Position numbers and translations under genes: made by a program | Shown here: positions 42,356 to 54,148 of the stretch, piece after piece | Layout of the letters: each line of letters opens with the position of its first letter | Position numbering within the stretch: the first letter of the stretch is position 1 | NCBI RefSeq assembly: GCF_000321225.1 | Contig: NW_004450276.1 | Location: 5,765,543 to 5,829,542 of the forward strand | DNA length: 64,000 bases | Source of the DNA: Odobenus rosmarus divergens | Taxonomy: Eukaryota > Chordata > Mammalia > Carnivora > Odobenidae | Reading direction: 5' to 3' | Notes under the pieces: generated by a model | The model's input: the letters and a program-made list of their open reading frames with translations, nothing else | What the model was told of the DNA's origin: nothing | Databases searched by the model: none

Positions 42356-44810
42356 AAAAAAGAAGCTAAAATTTAACCCAAAGTTAGGAAAAGTAATTAA
42401 AATGAAACAGAGAAAAGCAACAGAATTACTGAAACAAAAAACTGGTTCTTTAAAACATCAGCAAAATTGAAAAAGCCTTAGCTAGACTGGCAAAGAAAAA
42501 AAGAGAGGTGACGCGAATAAAAATTAGAAATGAAAGTGGTGACATTACTACCAGCCTTTCAGAAATCAAAACAATTTTTAGAGATTACTAAGAATAATTG
42601 TCAGCAAATTAGATAAACTAGATGAAATGACAAATCCCTAGAAATACACAAGTTTCTAAAATTGAAGAAGAAATAGAAAATCTGAACAGACTTATAACAA
42701 TAAAGATATTGAATTGGTTAAAAATAAAAACAAAATTCCAAACTAAGGAAGTCTAGGACCAGATGATTTCACTTTTTAAATTCTACTAAAGAAAAAGTAT
42801 CATCAATGCTTCTCAAAATCTTCCAAAGCAACGAAAAGGAAATGCTTCCTAACACATTCTATAAGGCAAGTATTACCCTGATTCCAAAGCCAGACAAAGA
42901 TACCACAAGAAAACTATAGACCAATATGCCTTTTGAATACTGATGATGAAATCTTCAATGAAATACTAGCAAACAAACCCCAAAGGGGAAAAAATACATG
43001 ATCATATCTCAATTGATGCAGAGAAAGCATCTGACAAAATTCAACACCCTTTCAAGACAAAAACACTTAAGCTAGAAATAGAAGGAAACTACATCAATGT
43101 AATAAAGGTCATATATGGAAAAAACCACAGCAAATATCACATTTTATGGTAAGATTAAAAGCTTTCCCCTCTGAGATCAGGAAAAAGATAAGGATGCCCA
43201 CTTTTGCCACTTCTATTCAATCTAGTACTAGAAGTTCTAGAGCAACTAGGTAAGAAAAAAAATGAAAGACATCCAAATTATAAAGGAGGAAGTAAAATGA
43301 TCTGTTTGCAGATGACATCATCTTATACGTAGAAAACTGTAAAGATCCCACAAAAAAACTGTTGGAATAAATGAATTCAGCAATGTTGTAGGATATGAAA
43401 TCAACACACAAATTCAGTGGTAGTTCTATACACTAATAATGAACAATCTGAAAAGGATATTATGAAAATAATTCCATTTACAATAGCATCAAAAAGAATA
43501 AAATACTAAGGAATTAACCAAACAAGTGAAAGACTCTGCAATGAAAAGTACAAAACATTGTTGAAAAAAATTAGAGAAGACATAAATAGACATCCCATGT
43601 TCATGGACTGTAAGACTTAATACTGTTAGATGTGAATATTACCTAAAGCAATCTACAGATTCAGTCCAATCTCCAGCAAAATCCCAATTACATATTGTGC
43701 AGAAACAGGAAAATCCATCCTAAAATTTACATGGAATCTCAAGGGAACCCAAATACCTCAAATAATTGGAAAAACAAGAAGAAAGCTAGAGGATTCACAC
43801 TTTCTGATTTCAAAACTTACTCTAAAGCTGCAGTAAACAAAATAGTGTGGAGTACTGGCAAAAGACAGACATAACAGACCAGACCAATGGAATAGAATAG
43901 AGAGCCCAGAAACAAATCTTCACATATATGGTCAAATGATTTTTGACAAGGATGCTAAGACATCCTTGGGGAAAGGACAGTCTTTTCAACAAACTGTGCT
44001 GATGTTATACATACACATGCAAAAGAATGGAGAAGTACTCCAAACTCGTACAATATATCCACATTAATACAAAATTATAATCAACCTAATTATAAGAACC
44101 AAAACCATAAAATTTATAGAAGAAAACAAATGGGTAAAATTCATGAACTTGAATTTGACAATGGCCTATAGCTATGGTTCCAAAAGAAACAAATGAAAAA
44201 GGAGATACACTGGACTTGAAAATTAAAAACTTTTGTTCATGAAAAGACATTTTTTAGAAAGTGAAAAGAAAACCTACAGAACGGGAGAAAATATTTATGG
44301 ATCATATCTGATAAGGGTCTAGTATGCAGAATACATAATAAACTTAATAACAAAAGATAAACAATCTGATTCAAAAAAGGGCATTTCTCCAAAGAGGACA
44401 CACAAATGCCAACAAGTAAATGAAAAGATGCTCAATATCAGTAGTCATTAGGGGAGAATGCAAATCAAAACCACAATGGGATATCACTGACCATAGGATG
44501 GTTATAACAACAACAAGAACAGGAAATAAGAAGTGTTGATGAGGATATGTAAAAATGGAATAATCATTGCTGGTGAGAATGTAAAATGGTTCAGCTGCTG
44601 TGGAAAACAGTTTCGGGAGTCCTAAAAAGCTAAACATAGAATTATCATATGTCTTAGCAATTCCACTTGGATATATAGTTAAAGTAATTAAAAACAGGTA
44701 CTCAAACAAATACATATATAGACATGTTCATAGCAGCACCATTCACAGTATCCAAAAGGTAGAATCAGCTCAAATGTCTATCAACTGATGAATGGATAAA
44801 CAAATTGTGG

Positions 44811-44811
44811 G

Positions 44812-44839
<28 letters not shown>
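44811..44839. repeat. (TG)n microsatellite in the L1 3' UTR
   Basis: About fourteen TG units in AATTGTGGGG(TG)nTAAAATGG. Confidence 0.95.
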
Positions 44840-44844
<5 letters not shown>

Positions 44845-45236
44845 GGAGTATTATTTAGCGATAAAAAGTAAAGTGCTGATACATGTTACAATGTGGATAA
44901 ACACTAAAACATGCTAAGTGAAAGAAGCCATAAGCAAAATGTCACATATTATATAATTCCATTCCTAAGAAATATCCAAAATAGGTAAATTCATAGAGAC
45001 AGAATGCAGATTATTGGTTGCTATGGGCTGGTGTGGACAGGAGCAGGGAAGGGAGAGCAACTGCTTAATGGGTACAGAGTGTCCCACTGAGGTGATAATG
45101 TTTTGAAGCTAAATAGAGGTGGTAGTTGTACAACATTGTTAATGTACTAAATGCTAATGAATTTTTCGCTTTTAAAAGGTTAATTTTATGTGAATTTCAC
45201 CTTAATTTTAAAAATTATTTTTAAAAAAACCACATT

Positions 45237-45400
45237 GCGATGTCTGTTAGAAGAGCTAACTGAGGAGAAGACATACCATACCAAGTGTTGGCAGGGATGT
45301 GGAGCAACAGGAACACTCATAAACTAATGGTGGATGTGTTAAGTTGGTTATACTTAAGACAACTGGCAATATCTGCTAGAGCTGAACCATATGTACACCC
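45237..45400 (+). mobile_element. Old L1 ORF2 fragment, plus strand
   Basis: CAAGTGTTGGCAGGGATGTGG and GCTGAACCATATGTACACCC are late ORF2 wording. It follows directly on the previous L1's tail, so it is a separate insertion or a duplicated piece. Confidence 0.7.
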
Positions 45401-45460
45401 TGGCACAATGCCTAGAATGTGCTCAATAAATATTTATTGGTTGAACTTATGAAGTACCCA
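45401..45460 (+). mobile_element. L2/MIR 3' tail fragment, plus strand
   Basis: GCACAATGCCTAGAATGTGCTCAATAAATATTTATTGG matches the shared L2/MIR 3' end wording. Confidence 0.5.
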
Positions 45461-45589
45461 CTCTTTTTTTAGGCACTGGGACATAAAAATCAAAATATAC
45501 AGTTTTCTCTAATAAATAAGACATATAAATAATTATAATACAATATACTTATATATGTGGGGGGGGTAGAGAGTATATTGGTTTTGAAA

Positions 45590-45682
45590 TCAGATACTGG
45601 TTTTGGAATCAGACCATTTGAATCCTGGCTCCATGATTTACTAGTTACCTATGATTATAGGCAAGTCTGAATTTTATTTCTG
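45590..45682 (+). mobile_element. MIR fragment, plus strand
   Basis: TTTTGGAATCAGACCATTTGAATCCTGGCTCCATGATTTACTAG follows MIR (GGAGTCAGACTGCCTGGGTTCGAATCC). Confidence 0.8.
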
Positions 45683-45699
45683 TATCATTTCTGGAATTT

Positions 45700-46015
45700 C
45701 TTTCCTTTCTACTTTCATTCTAGTTTGTCTATTGCTGCCACAGTCATATTTATGAAATAGCACAACACTCTACTCCTTGCAGCTCAAAATCCAGTTTCCT
45801 CACTACATAAAAAATAATATCTAAATTTCTTAGCCTAGCATTCAAAAACTTTTACATATTGTTACCTATCTTTCAAGTCTTCTCTCATAGTATACTCCCA
45901 CCATGTTTTAGATACAGTGGCTGACCACCTATCTTGAACAGGCTTTGAAATGTCTTTCCTTTGTATCTTTGCTCAACATGTCTTTCTTCCAAGAATTCAC
46001 TGTCTCAAATCTTTG
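45700..46015 (+). mobile_element. L2 LINE fragment, plus strand
   Basis: ACTCTACTCCTTGCAGCTCAAAATCC, TTTCTTAGCCTAGCATTC, GTATACTCCCACCATG and TTTGTATCTTTGCTC follow the L2 3' half with high divergence. Confidence 0.5.
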
Positions 46016-47320
46016 GGTCATGAGAAAGTGATTTTTCATGGTATACTGATAAGAGGTCCTCTACACATGGAAGAGAATAAACTGATCACATTTAGAGAGT
46101 AGTCTGATCCATATGACAAATGAGTAAGTTAACATTCAGAGGCATACTTTGGCCTCCTGGGCATTTTATTTAGGTAAAGGAAGTTATTATTTCCTCTATA
46201 GTAATCATACTGTATCAGAATGTCTCATCTTAAAAGACTGACACTGAAAAACTGCTTTTCTGGTCCATCAATTTGAATCTAATTCAGAGTCAAAATAAGT
46301 TAGCTCTGCCCCTGTGATTCCTCGTTGAGAATGTGGTGAGAGACTCCCAGGAACTTTAAAATTATGTAAATAAGATTGCCCTTTGAAAGGAAAACACATA
46401 AAGGATAAGAACCTGTAATGGATACTCAGTAATGGAGTAAGTAAATTAGTGGGATCAGTTTAATTGAACAACTGACTTGAATCAATTAACATATACCCCA
46501 TAGAAAGACACCACCATGAATATAAAAAGGGCATGAGCTCAACTATCAGGTGGTTTATGGTGGAGTAAAGAAGGAAAATAAGTGATTCTAAAGCCAGAAC
46601 TATTTTTCAGTTTCTTCCTAAAAAATAGTTATTTATATTACTAATATTACTAATAAGACTGGATGCAAGAGAAACAATATGTAAACCCTATACTACAGAA
46701 TACAGAAAAAACTCATTACATTATAAAAGGAATACCAGAAACAAATGTAGATTTTTAAAAACTCTTCTCTCCATAGGTATACCTAGCTATATTTCAAATA
46801 TCATTAAAATTTTACTTTGGGAAAGCAGTTAGTATACTATGATTGGTCTTTTCTATTATCCCTTTCCCTCTGCAAAAAAAAAAACAAAAAAAAACTTAAT
46901 TTATTTAAGTATTTTATGTAACATCATAATCCTATTAAGACAGAAATAGTTTATTTAGAGATAGAGTGAAAAAAATAGGAAATAGTGTTCAGCTAATTGG
47001 TAATATCATGTCTGACTAGAACAAGTAGTAACATTAGTTGTTAGGAAGTGGAAAACATTCTCAGATTTCAAACCAACATCAATGTGATAAGGTTCCAGGC
47101 AGAAAAGAGCAGGTGGTGTGGTAGCAGTCATTAATTATAAGATGCCCAGGCTTACCAAAGACCCACCTTAAAGACTTAATTATCAATAATATCTTGGCAT
47201 TCTTCAAGATAATTATAAACTGTTTCCATTATAGAAAGTTTCTAAGAAGAAATTACATTTATAACTAAAAAGTTAAATAGCAATCACAAGAGAAATGATT
47301 AAAAAAATCTTCCTCAGCTA
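46016..47320. other. Unrecognised sequence
   Basis: No repeat family or plausible gene recognised over 1.3 kb. A polyA-rich tract lies at 46875-46898. Confidence 0.4.
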
Positions 47321-47333
47321 TCTGAAACACCAT

Positions 47334-47873
47334 CTTTTTTTTTTTTGTTATGTTAGTAGCCATACATCATTAGTTTTTGATGTAGTGTTCCATGATTCAT
47401 TGTTTGCGTATAACACCCAGTGCTCCATGCAATATGTGCCCTCCTTAATACCCATCACTGGGCTAACCCATCCCCCCCACCCGCCTCCCCTCTAAAACCG
47501 TCAGTTTGTTTCTCGGAGTCCATAGTCTCTCATGGTTCATCTCCCCCTCCAATTTCCCCCCCTTCATTTTTCCCTTCCTTCTCCTAATGTCCTCCATGCT
47601 ATTCCTTCCACAAATAAGTGAAACCATATGATAATTGACTTTCTCTGCTTATTTCACTTAGCATAATCTTCTCCAGTCCCATCCATGTTGATGTAAAAGT
47701 TGGGTATTCATCCTTTCTAATGGCTGAGTAATATTCCATTGTATATATGGACCACATCTTCTTTATCCATTCATCTGCTGAAGGGCATCTCGGCTCTTTC
47801 TACAGCTTGGCTATTGTGGACATTGCTGCTATGAACACTGGGGTGCATATGGCCCTTCTTTTCACTACATCTG
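47334..47873 (-). mobile_element. 5'-truncated young carnivore L1 3' end, minus strand
   Basis: T tract, then ATACATCATTAGTTTTTGATG, ACACCCAGTGCTCCATGC, CCCTCCTTAATACCCATC, CATTTCACTTAGCATAATC-like TATTTCACTTAGCATAATC and GCTATGAACACTGGGGTGC. These are reverse-complement 3' UTR and last ORF2 bases. Imperfect flanks ATCTGAAACACCATCTTT and ATCTGGAAACATTGTCTTT suggest a target duplication. It is less diverged than most other L1 here. Confidence 0.9.
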
Positions 47874-47891
47874 GAAACATTGTCTTTGAAA

Positions 47892-49320
47892 GACATTATG
47901 AAACTAAAGATGCTACAGATTATTTGTCAGTAGAATAAAACATGCTGATAAACACCCATTTTAACCACAAATCCATTAATTCAAAATTATCTACTTAAAA
48001 TGAAACTAATTTATTGAAGGGCTACGATGTGTCTGAAAATTTTTGTATATATTTAACTCTCATAGTATTTTTTTGTTTACTTATATATACTTGAATGTAT
48101 GCATGAATGCGATATGTACAAACTGATATATAAATCTCACATACTTACTTTAGTACACACAGAGGTACAGTTTCTTACTTTTTGCTTTCACTTTATCTGA
48201 ATCTGTAAAACTCTGAAGTCTAGACTGATTATTTTCTCTTTTCCCACTCAGAGAAAACTTCTATAAGATGAGCTACTAAGAATTTTAAATGTAGCCCACT
48301 GTTAAACAAATCCATCACTAAAAATTAAATTATATAAACTTATAATGAATTAAATGATACTAAAAAAGGTAAAACCCAAAACTCATCACTGCCTACTGTA
48401 CTATATTTTGTTATTATGTATGCCTTTGAAGATATTCCCATCTATTGTATCTACATGGTGGAAGTATTACATAATGACAAACTACTACTCTCTTTCCAAC
48501 TCCACTTTTAAGTGATTTCACATTGATAATTTCAAATCAGTCACAATGTGAGTAATTATCACTGAAGTTGGCAAATGCTACAAATTGAGGCTTTCTCCTT
48601 CTAAAGAATCAATATTTAAAGATTTACTAGTTTACTATTTACCACTCCCCTGGATCATCCTAAAATTTTGATGAAGAGGGCTGGCTTAAATGAGTAACAC
48701 TGTAAAATATTTGAGAAACTGCTCCCTGAAAAATCATTAATGACATATAGGGAATATTATCTTAAATGGTACTAAATTATAAATTAGATCAATTCTAGAA
48801 TACTACATAATATAAATAAACAACCATTCTTATTTCATAAAGAAGGATAAGCCATTCATCTTTAACTGATTGCTATGACCAGACTTTGTTCTTACTATTT
48901 TTTTGTTCTCTCATTTTTGTTTACTTTTTTTTTTTCACTCTTTTTCAAAACACTAAATATTTGTGTGTATGGACTGATGTGAAACTGAGGAGGGCAGACA
49001 TGTATCTTAGAACTTTTAGGGTTTTTCCTGGGTGCCTTGTTCCCATGGGGTGAGGAAGAGGACGAATAGATGGGACTAGTCTTCCTTATTTTGACATTAA
49101 CCAGAGAAGCTCAGCTTTTTATATCTTCCTTGCATATACTGAGGTTCTATGTAAAATGTCATTAGAAAAAAGGGAGGTTAGGAGGGAAGGAAGAAGAAAG
49201 GAACAAAACCAGTGTTTTAGAAAATGTACAAATGAACATGTGTTTATGCATGTGCTTATAAAAGGTGTGTTTGTGTTTTAGAAGGAATAGCTGTAGATAG
49301 ATCCAGTCATTCATAGTTAA
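47892..49320. other. Unrecognised AT-rich sequence
   Basis: No repeat family recognised and no ORF with recognisable content. Confidence 0.4.
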
Positions 49321-49337
49321 AACATTAGTGCATTTTT

Positions 49338-49530
49338 TTTTTTTTTAAAGATTTTATTTATTTATTTGACAGAGACACGGCGAGAGAGGGAACACAAGCA
49401 GGGGGAGTGGGAGAGGGAGAAGCAGCCTCCCCGCCGAGAAGGAGCCCGATGTGGGGCTCGATCCCTCGACCCTGGGACCATGACCTGAGCCGAAGGCAGA
49501 CGCGTAACGACTGAGCCACCCAGGCGCCCC
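49338..49530 (-). mobile_element. Well-preserved carnivore SINE, minus strand
   Basis: T tract, TTAAAGATTTTATTTATTTA, CAAGCAGGGGGAGTGGGAGA, CCCGATGTGGGGCTCGATCC, TGAGCCACCCAGGCGCCCC. An exact 17-bp duplication AACATTAGTGCATTTTT lies at 49321-49337 and 49531-49547. It is among the closest to consensus in the window, hence one of the youngest. Confidence 0.97.
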
Positions 49531-49547
49531 AACATTAGTGCATTTTT

Positions 49548-50147
49548 AACGGAATTATATGCACTGTGTATTATATATATACATATATATCTAATTAATT
49601 AAAATTGTCATTTGAGACTTCTAAATTAAATTTTAAAATTACAGCATACATTTATTAATCTATTTTAAAGGGAATAAGAAAACAATTCTAAGTTTTGAAT
49701 CTTCACAGTTAAATTATATGTGTATTAATTATATATAGTTATATAAATTATTTAAAAATAATTTCATGTATGGTATTTTATCATTTGTAAAAGAAGGGCA
49801 ACACTATTTCTCAAAACAGATAGAAACAGACAGTACTTTACAGACATAAGTAAAATGAAAAAGTAGATTTTTAGACAATAAAAAGATACTGCTGGTTGGA
49901 ATACTGTCTCCTCAAGAATATAGCCAAACACCTTTCAAACTAAATAGACTTTCAAATCTGAAAAGGGAAAATAAGTAAATGCATTGATTTAAATTACTAG
50001 CAATGCATTTACTTTTAAAGACCCTTTTTTTTTTTCCTAGAGCAAGTAAATCAATCAAATCGTAAAGAGTAAAATGCAATAATAACTGTAGGACAAGAGT
50101 TCAAGAAAGATGAAATACTGGCTGCACGGAAGCTGTGTGTTCCGTGT
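49548..50147. other. Unrecognised AT-rich sequence with TA runs
   Basis: (TA)-rich runs at 49570-49592 and 49730-49770, otherwise single-copy. Confidence 0.4.
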
Positions 50148-50250
50148 TCCACAGCCTCTGTTTCTTTGAGGTCTCCCATCCCAGTACTAACCAGGCCCAT
50201 CTAGCTTAGCTTATGAAATCTGACAAGGGTACAGCCCACGGCAATAGGAT
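50148..50250 (-). pseudogene. Decayed 5S rRNA-like sequence
   Basis: On the minus strand, GGGCCTGGTTAGTACTGGGA (complement of 50177-50196) is a near-exact match to the conserved 5S rRNA wording GGGCCTGGTTAGTACTTGGA, with TGGGAGACC following. On its 5' side, GTCAGATTTCATAAGCTAAGC corresponds to 5S GTCTGATCTCGGAAGCTAAGC. On its 3' side, GAAACAGAGGCTGTGG resembles 5S GAATACCGGGTGCTGTAGG. About 100 of 120 positions can be placed, but the first ~20 and many internal positions have decayed. The internal control region for TFIIIA overlaps the preserved block, though substitutions in it make transcription doubtful. It may be an old 5S pseudogene or the 5S-derived head of an ancient SINE (SINE3/AmnSINE1 type). 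No poly-A tail or target duplication is visible. Confidence 0.7.
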
Positions 50251-51504
50251 GCAGGATAGTGATTTTCTTTCTTACTTTATTCATTGCAGCCCCAGGGAGA
50301 GAGATAACGAGAACAGGAATGAAATCCAGGTCTCCTACATAAAACACTGCAGAACATTACAATGAGGTCACAGGGGCGGGGTGGGGGGGGAGAAGAAACT
50401 ATTTTATTTTAAAAGAGTTTATTTGTTATAATAATATTTATGGTGGACAATGATTTGGTTTCAGTTACCCAATGACTCATTAAACCTCACTTCTATTAAT
50501 CATATATCTGAATGACTGTTTCAACAAAAAAATGTTTGACGCCTGCTTTTTGGGTTTAAAATATTTCACTATATTGTTTCAGAAACTGGACAAAAGTGAC
50601 TATCACCAACTTAAGTTATAATGCTAAGTAATTATAAAATAATCTGAAGTAACTTTAAAATTTCACTTTTTGTTACATATTCCTATTTGGATATTTTTCA
50701 TCTTTTGCTTATTGCTGCACAGTGCTCTAAGGACTTTCACTAATGAAAGCCCTGGCAAATTCAGGGAGAAATTACCTGGGTTTGGCCCTTCCATGAGCTT
50801 AAGAAGGTTAAGAAATTCCAAGGATGGAATAGTGCTTCATTTATTTATACTGGTTGAGTGATGTAAAATTCCCAATATTTGTATGTTTTTGCCCTGAAAA
50901 ATGGCAATTGAAAATGATTCAAGGACATATATCACAGTGGCCCCAATAATCAATCATTCTTTGCAAAGTGGAGAAAACATTGTTCACTTAGGGTTCTTGT
51001 GAAGATTAAATGAGCTACTCCAAATACAGTACATACAACAATATCTAGCATTCAAAAGATATTAGGAATGATGATGATAAAAATTCTCTATTTCCTCTAT
51101 TTGACATGGAATTATCAGTGAAATCAACAGCTAGTTTTCTACTCTGCAATTTGTCTATGTGAGGTATACATGGGTACATGAACCTGTCTATGGTCATTCA
51201 CCAACATGTCATGTGTCCAGCGTACCCTTTCCTCTTAGAAGCACATCTCTCAATTATATCATTTTACCCATCAATACTTTGTAAGAACTTACAGATAGGA
51301 TAGTTAAAACCTTCTCAAATATATACAGGACAAAACCAAAACTAGTTAGGGAGAATATCAGAGAAACTCTTGAAGAAAAAGTCACCTTCTTAAAACAAAG
51401 AGCAGAGTGGTCAACTGGGACATATTTATCTTCATTTTGTTTCCAAGACAAAAGAAAAATGGAAATGTAGATAAAAACTTTGAAAATGACAGCAGGATCT
51501 CAAA
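50251..51504. other. Unrecognised sequence
   Basis: No repeat family recognised. A G-rich run GGGGCGGGGTGGGGGGGG lies at about 50373-50391. An open stretch at 50670-50861 is not recognisable as a protein. Confidence 0.4.
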
Positions 51505-51518
51505 GAAGGCTAGAATAA

Positions 51519-51725
51519 GGGGTGCCTGGGTGGTTCAGTTGGTTAAGCGTCTGCCTTTGGCTCAGGTCATGATCCCAGGATGCTGGGATCGAGCCCCGTG
51601 ACGGGCTCTGTGCTCAGCAGGGAGCCTGCTTCTCCCACTGCCTCTGCCTGCCTGTCTGCCTACTTGTGATCTCTCTCTCTCTGTCAAATAAATAAAATCT
51701 TTAAAAAAGAAAAAAGAAAAAAAAA
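51519..51725 (+). mobile_element. Carnivore SINE, plus strand
   Basis: GGGGTGCCTGGGTGGTTCAG, GCTCAGGTCATGATCCCAGG, GTGCTCAGCAGGGAGCCTGC, CT-rich stretch and AAATAAATAAAATCTTTAAAAAAG. A 13-bp duplication AAGGCTAGAATAA lies at about 51506-51518 and 51726-51738. Well preserved. Confidence 0.97.
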
Positions 51726-51739
51726 AAGGCTAGAATAAA

Positions 51740-52204
51740 AGGAAGACTGTTTTAGGTTTCTCAGTTTATAAAATATTTTAACATACATATTCTTATTTCT
51801 AAGGTGGAAAGAGTTGGTAACTTCACACTTTTTGTATGGGGCTAAGTAATAAGAAAATGAAAACCCAGATCAAGTAGAGAATAAACAGTGATGCTCAAAC
51901 TAGGATTCAGTTCTCCCAACCTTAAAAGTCCAGTATTTTGTCACCCACTCCCCTCATTATTATGCTCTCTTGGCAGAAGTCACCATAATAAGTTACTGTG
52001 GACACTTGATTAATTTAACAAATACCAAGAGTCTAATGTGTACACATTTCTATGGTCAGTTCAACCACTGAAACCATAGATAAAAATTCTAATAAGAAAA
52101 TAAGCTTTGAAACACAGAAATTGAGGAAAGGAAATGCTGCATAATCACAGAGTTCTACATACAAAAACTCCAGTATGGCCTCATTTTAACTAAATATGCA
52201 GTTA
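51740..52204. other. Unrecognised sequence
   Basis: No feature recognised. Confidence 0.4.
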
Positions 52205-52285
52205 TCCTATATTTATTGGTCACATTCTGAGATACTGGGAGTTCCCATTTGAATTTTGGGAGTGACACAATTCAACTCATGACAT
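52205..52285 (+). mobile_element. MLT1 LTR 3' end fragment, plus strand
   Basis: GGTCACATTCTGAGATACTGGGAG, GAATTTTGGGAGTGACACAATTCAACTCATGACA match the MLT1 3' end (AGGTCACATTCTGAGGTACTGGGGG ... ACACAATTCAACCCATAACA). Confidence 0.8.
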
Positions 52286-53506
52286 ATAATCATACAGAAA
52301 GTTCAGGAAGAAGACAGATGACATGAAGGGTCTAAGATCATTTCACAGTCTGGGAAGTGGCAAAAATAAAGTCACACAAGAGTGTAATAAGTTAAGATGC
52401 ATTTGAATACTCTAGATTAACCAATAAAAGAACAAAAGAGCATACGGCTATACCAAGTTCACAGAGAGAAGAAATGGAAATTAAAAAATAAAAGAAAGCA
52501 AGAGAGAAAAGAACAATAACAACAAAAAACCCACAATACAAGAAGGACAAATAGAAAGCAAACACTGAGATAATAAATTTAAATCCCAAAATGTCAATAA
52601 TAATACTAAATATAAATGAATTAAATGCTCACTCAAGATTTTAAAAACTGTAATACTTAAATTAAAAAAACTATATGCAAAAAGAAGGCAATAGCAGAAG
52701 GATCTCTGGAAAATACCCATCAACAAAGTAAGTAAACATGAGTCAAAAAAGAAAAGATAAATCAGAATATTTTGAACTGAATAAAAATGAAACATGATAT
52801 CAAAATTTGTGGGATACAGCCAAAATGTAACATAAATATATAAAGATATAAAATTACACTTAAATTAAACAGTGTTCAGAAGAAGTTTACAGCAATAACA
52901 CTTAGAAAAGAAGGAAGTTCTCAAATTGATGACCTAAGTTTCCACCGTAAGAAACTAAAAAAGAGAGCAAATGAAACCAAAATAAGTAGAAGACAGGAAA
53001 AAAAAAATGAAAGAGTAGAAATCAATGAAATACAAAAGTGAAGAACAACAATGAAAATCAATAAAACTGAAAGTTGAGTTTTAAAGAAAATCAGTAAAAT
53101 GCATGTAGTTGTGAGGACCCTGACCAGAAATAAAACAGAAGACACAAATTACTCGTATGAGAAACAAAAGAGAAGTCGTCACTCAAGAGATCTTCTCTCA
53201 TCAGCTACTATAGATATTAAAATGATAATAAAGGAATATTACAAGCAACTTATGTCAGTACACTCAATAAACAGAGGAAATGGTCAAATCCCTTTAAAGA
53301 CACAAACTACTGGCTCACTTAAGAAAAGAGAGATGAAATTTGACACAAATGCTTGTAGGAAAGAGAATAGGAAAGAATAGTTCCCAATGCACTCTATTAG
53401 GCTAATTTACCTGACATGAAAAACAGACACAAATATTAAAATAAAACAAAATTATAGGCCAATAGCCCTCATGACTGTAGACATAATTTTTTAAAATTCT
53501 CATATA

Positions 53507-53639
53507 TGAGGAGTGCCTGGGTGGCTTAGTCAGTTATATTAATCTTGATCTCAGCTCAGGTCTTCATTTCAGGGTCATGAGTTCAAGCCCCACATTGGGC
53601 TCCGTCCTGGGCATGGAGCCTACTTAAAAAATTTTTTTT
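53507..53639 (+). mobile_element. Short carnivore SINE, plus strand
   Basis: GGAGTGCCTGGGTGGCTTAG, TCAGCTCAGGTCTTCATTTC, GAGTTCAAGCCCCACATTGG and the end GGAGCCTACTTAAAAAATTT. It lacks the CT-rich part, an older subtype like 31738-31867. Confidence 0.9.
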
Positions 53640-54125
53640 TGTACATATCCACAATACATAAAAAATGATAATACTTAGACAAAGTGGGGTTTATTCCTGG
53701 AATGTAAGGCCAGTTTAACATTTTTTAAAAAAATCAGTAGAATTCACTGTATTAACACACAAAAGAGAAAGCCATATTACTATCCTATTTGATGCAGAAA
53801 AAAATTTTTGACAAAACCTAACATGTCTTTACAATAAAAACTATCAAAAACTAGACATAAAAGGGACTTTCCTCATTTTAATGGTGAGCACTTGTTAAAA
53901 GCCTAGAACTAACATCATTCTTAAATACTTTCTAAGAGCAAGAAGGAAACAAAGATATCTTTTCTCATCACTTACAATTGGAGGTCCTATCTAACCAAAA
54001 AGGCAACAAAAAAGATATTTAAGGCCTCAGTATTAGAAAGGAAGAAGTAAAACTGTTGGTATTTGCAGACAACATAATCATCTATGTAGAAAAATAACAA
54101 GGAGTGTACCTAAATAGATAGATAA

Positions 54126-54148
54126 TAAATAAATAAATAAATAAATAG
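54126..54148. repeat. (AATA)n microsatellite
   Basis: Five to six AATA units in GATAATAAATAAATAAATAAATAAATAGG. Confidence 0.9.

Larger units (their letters stand above)
40905..45236 (+). mobile_element. Old L1 (L1M/L1ME type), plus strand, long, with two SINEs
   Basis: It starts in the ORF1/linker region and runs through ORF2 to the 3' UTR. ORF2 landmarks are broken by stops. Endonuclease-linked wording lies at 41330-41850 (GACAAAATAGACTTTAAGG). The RT region lies at 42840-43330 (AGTATTACCCTGATTCC, AAATTCAACACCC, and GTTTGCAGATGACATCATC, which is the FADD-type block), and C-terminal domain wording at 43700-44640. The 3' UTR contains a (TG)n run and ends GTGAATTTCACCTTAATTTTAAAAA. It is old and inactive. 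Confidence 0.85.

Noticed and set aside
52392..53145. Minus-strand ORFs with transmembrane-like content
   Set aside because: They are antisense of A-rich L1 sequence; leucine/phenylalanine/serine-rich reading is expected from T-rich strands.
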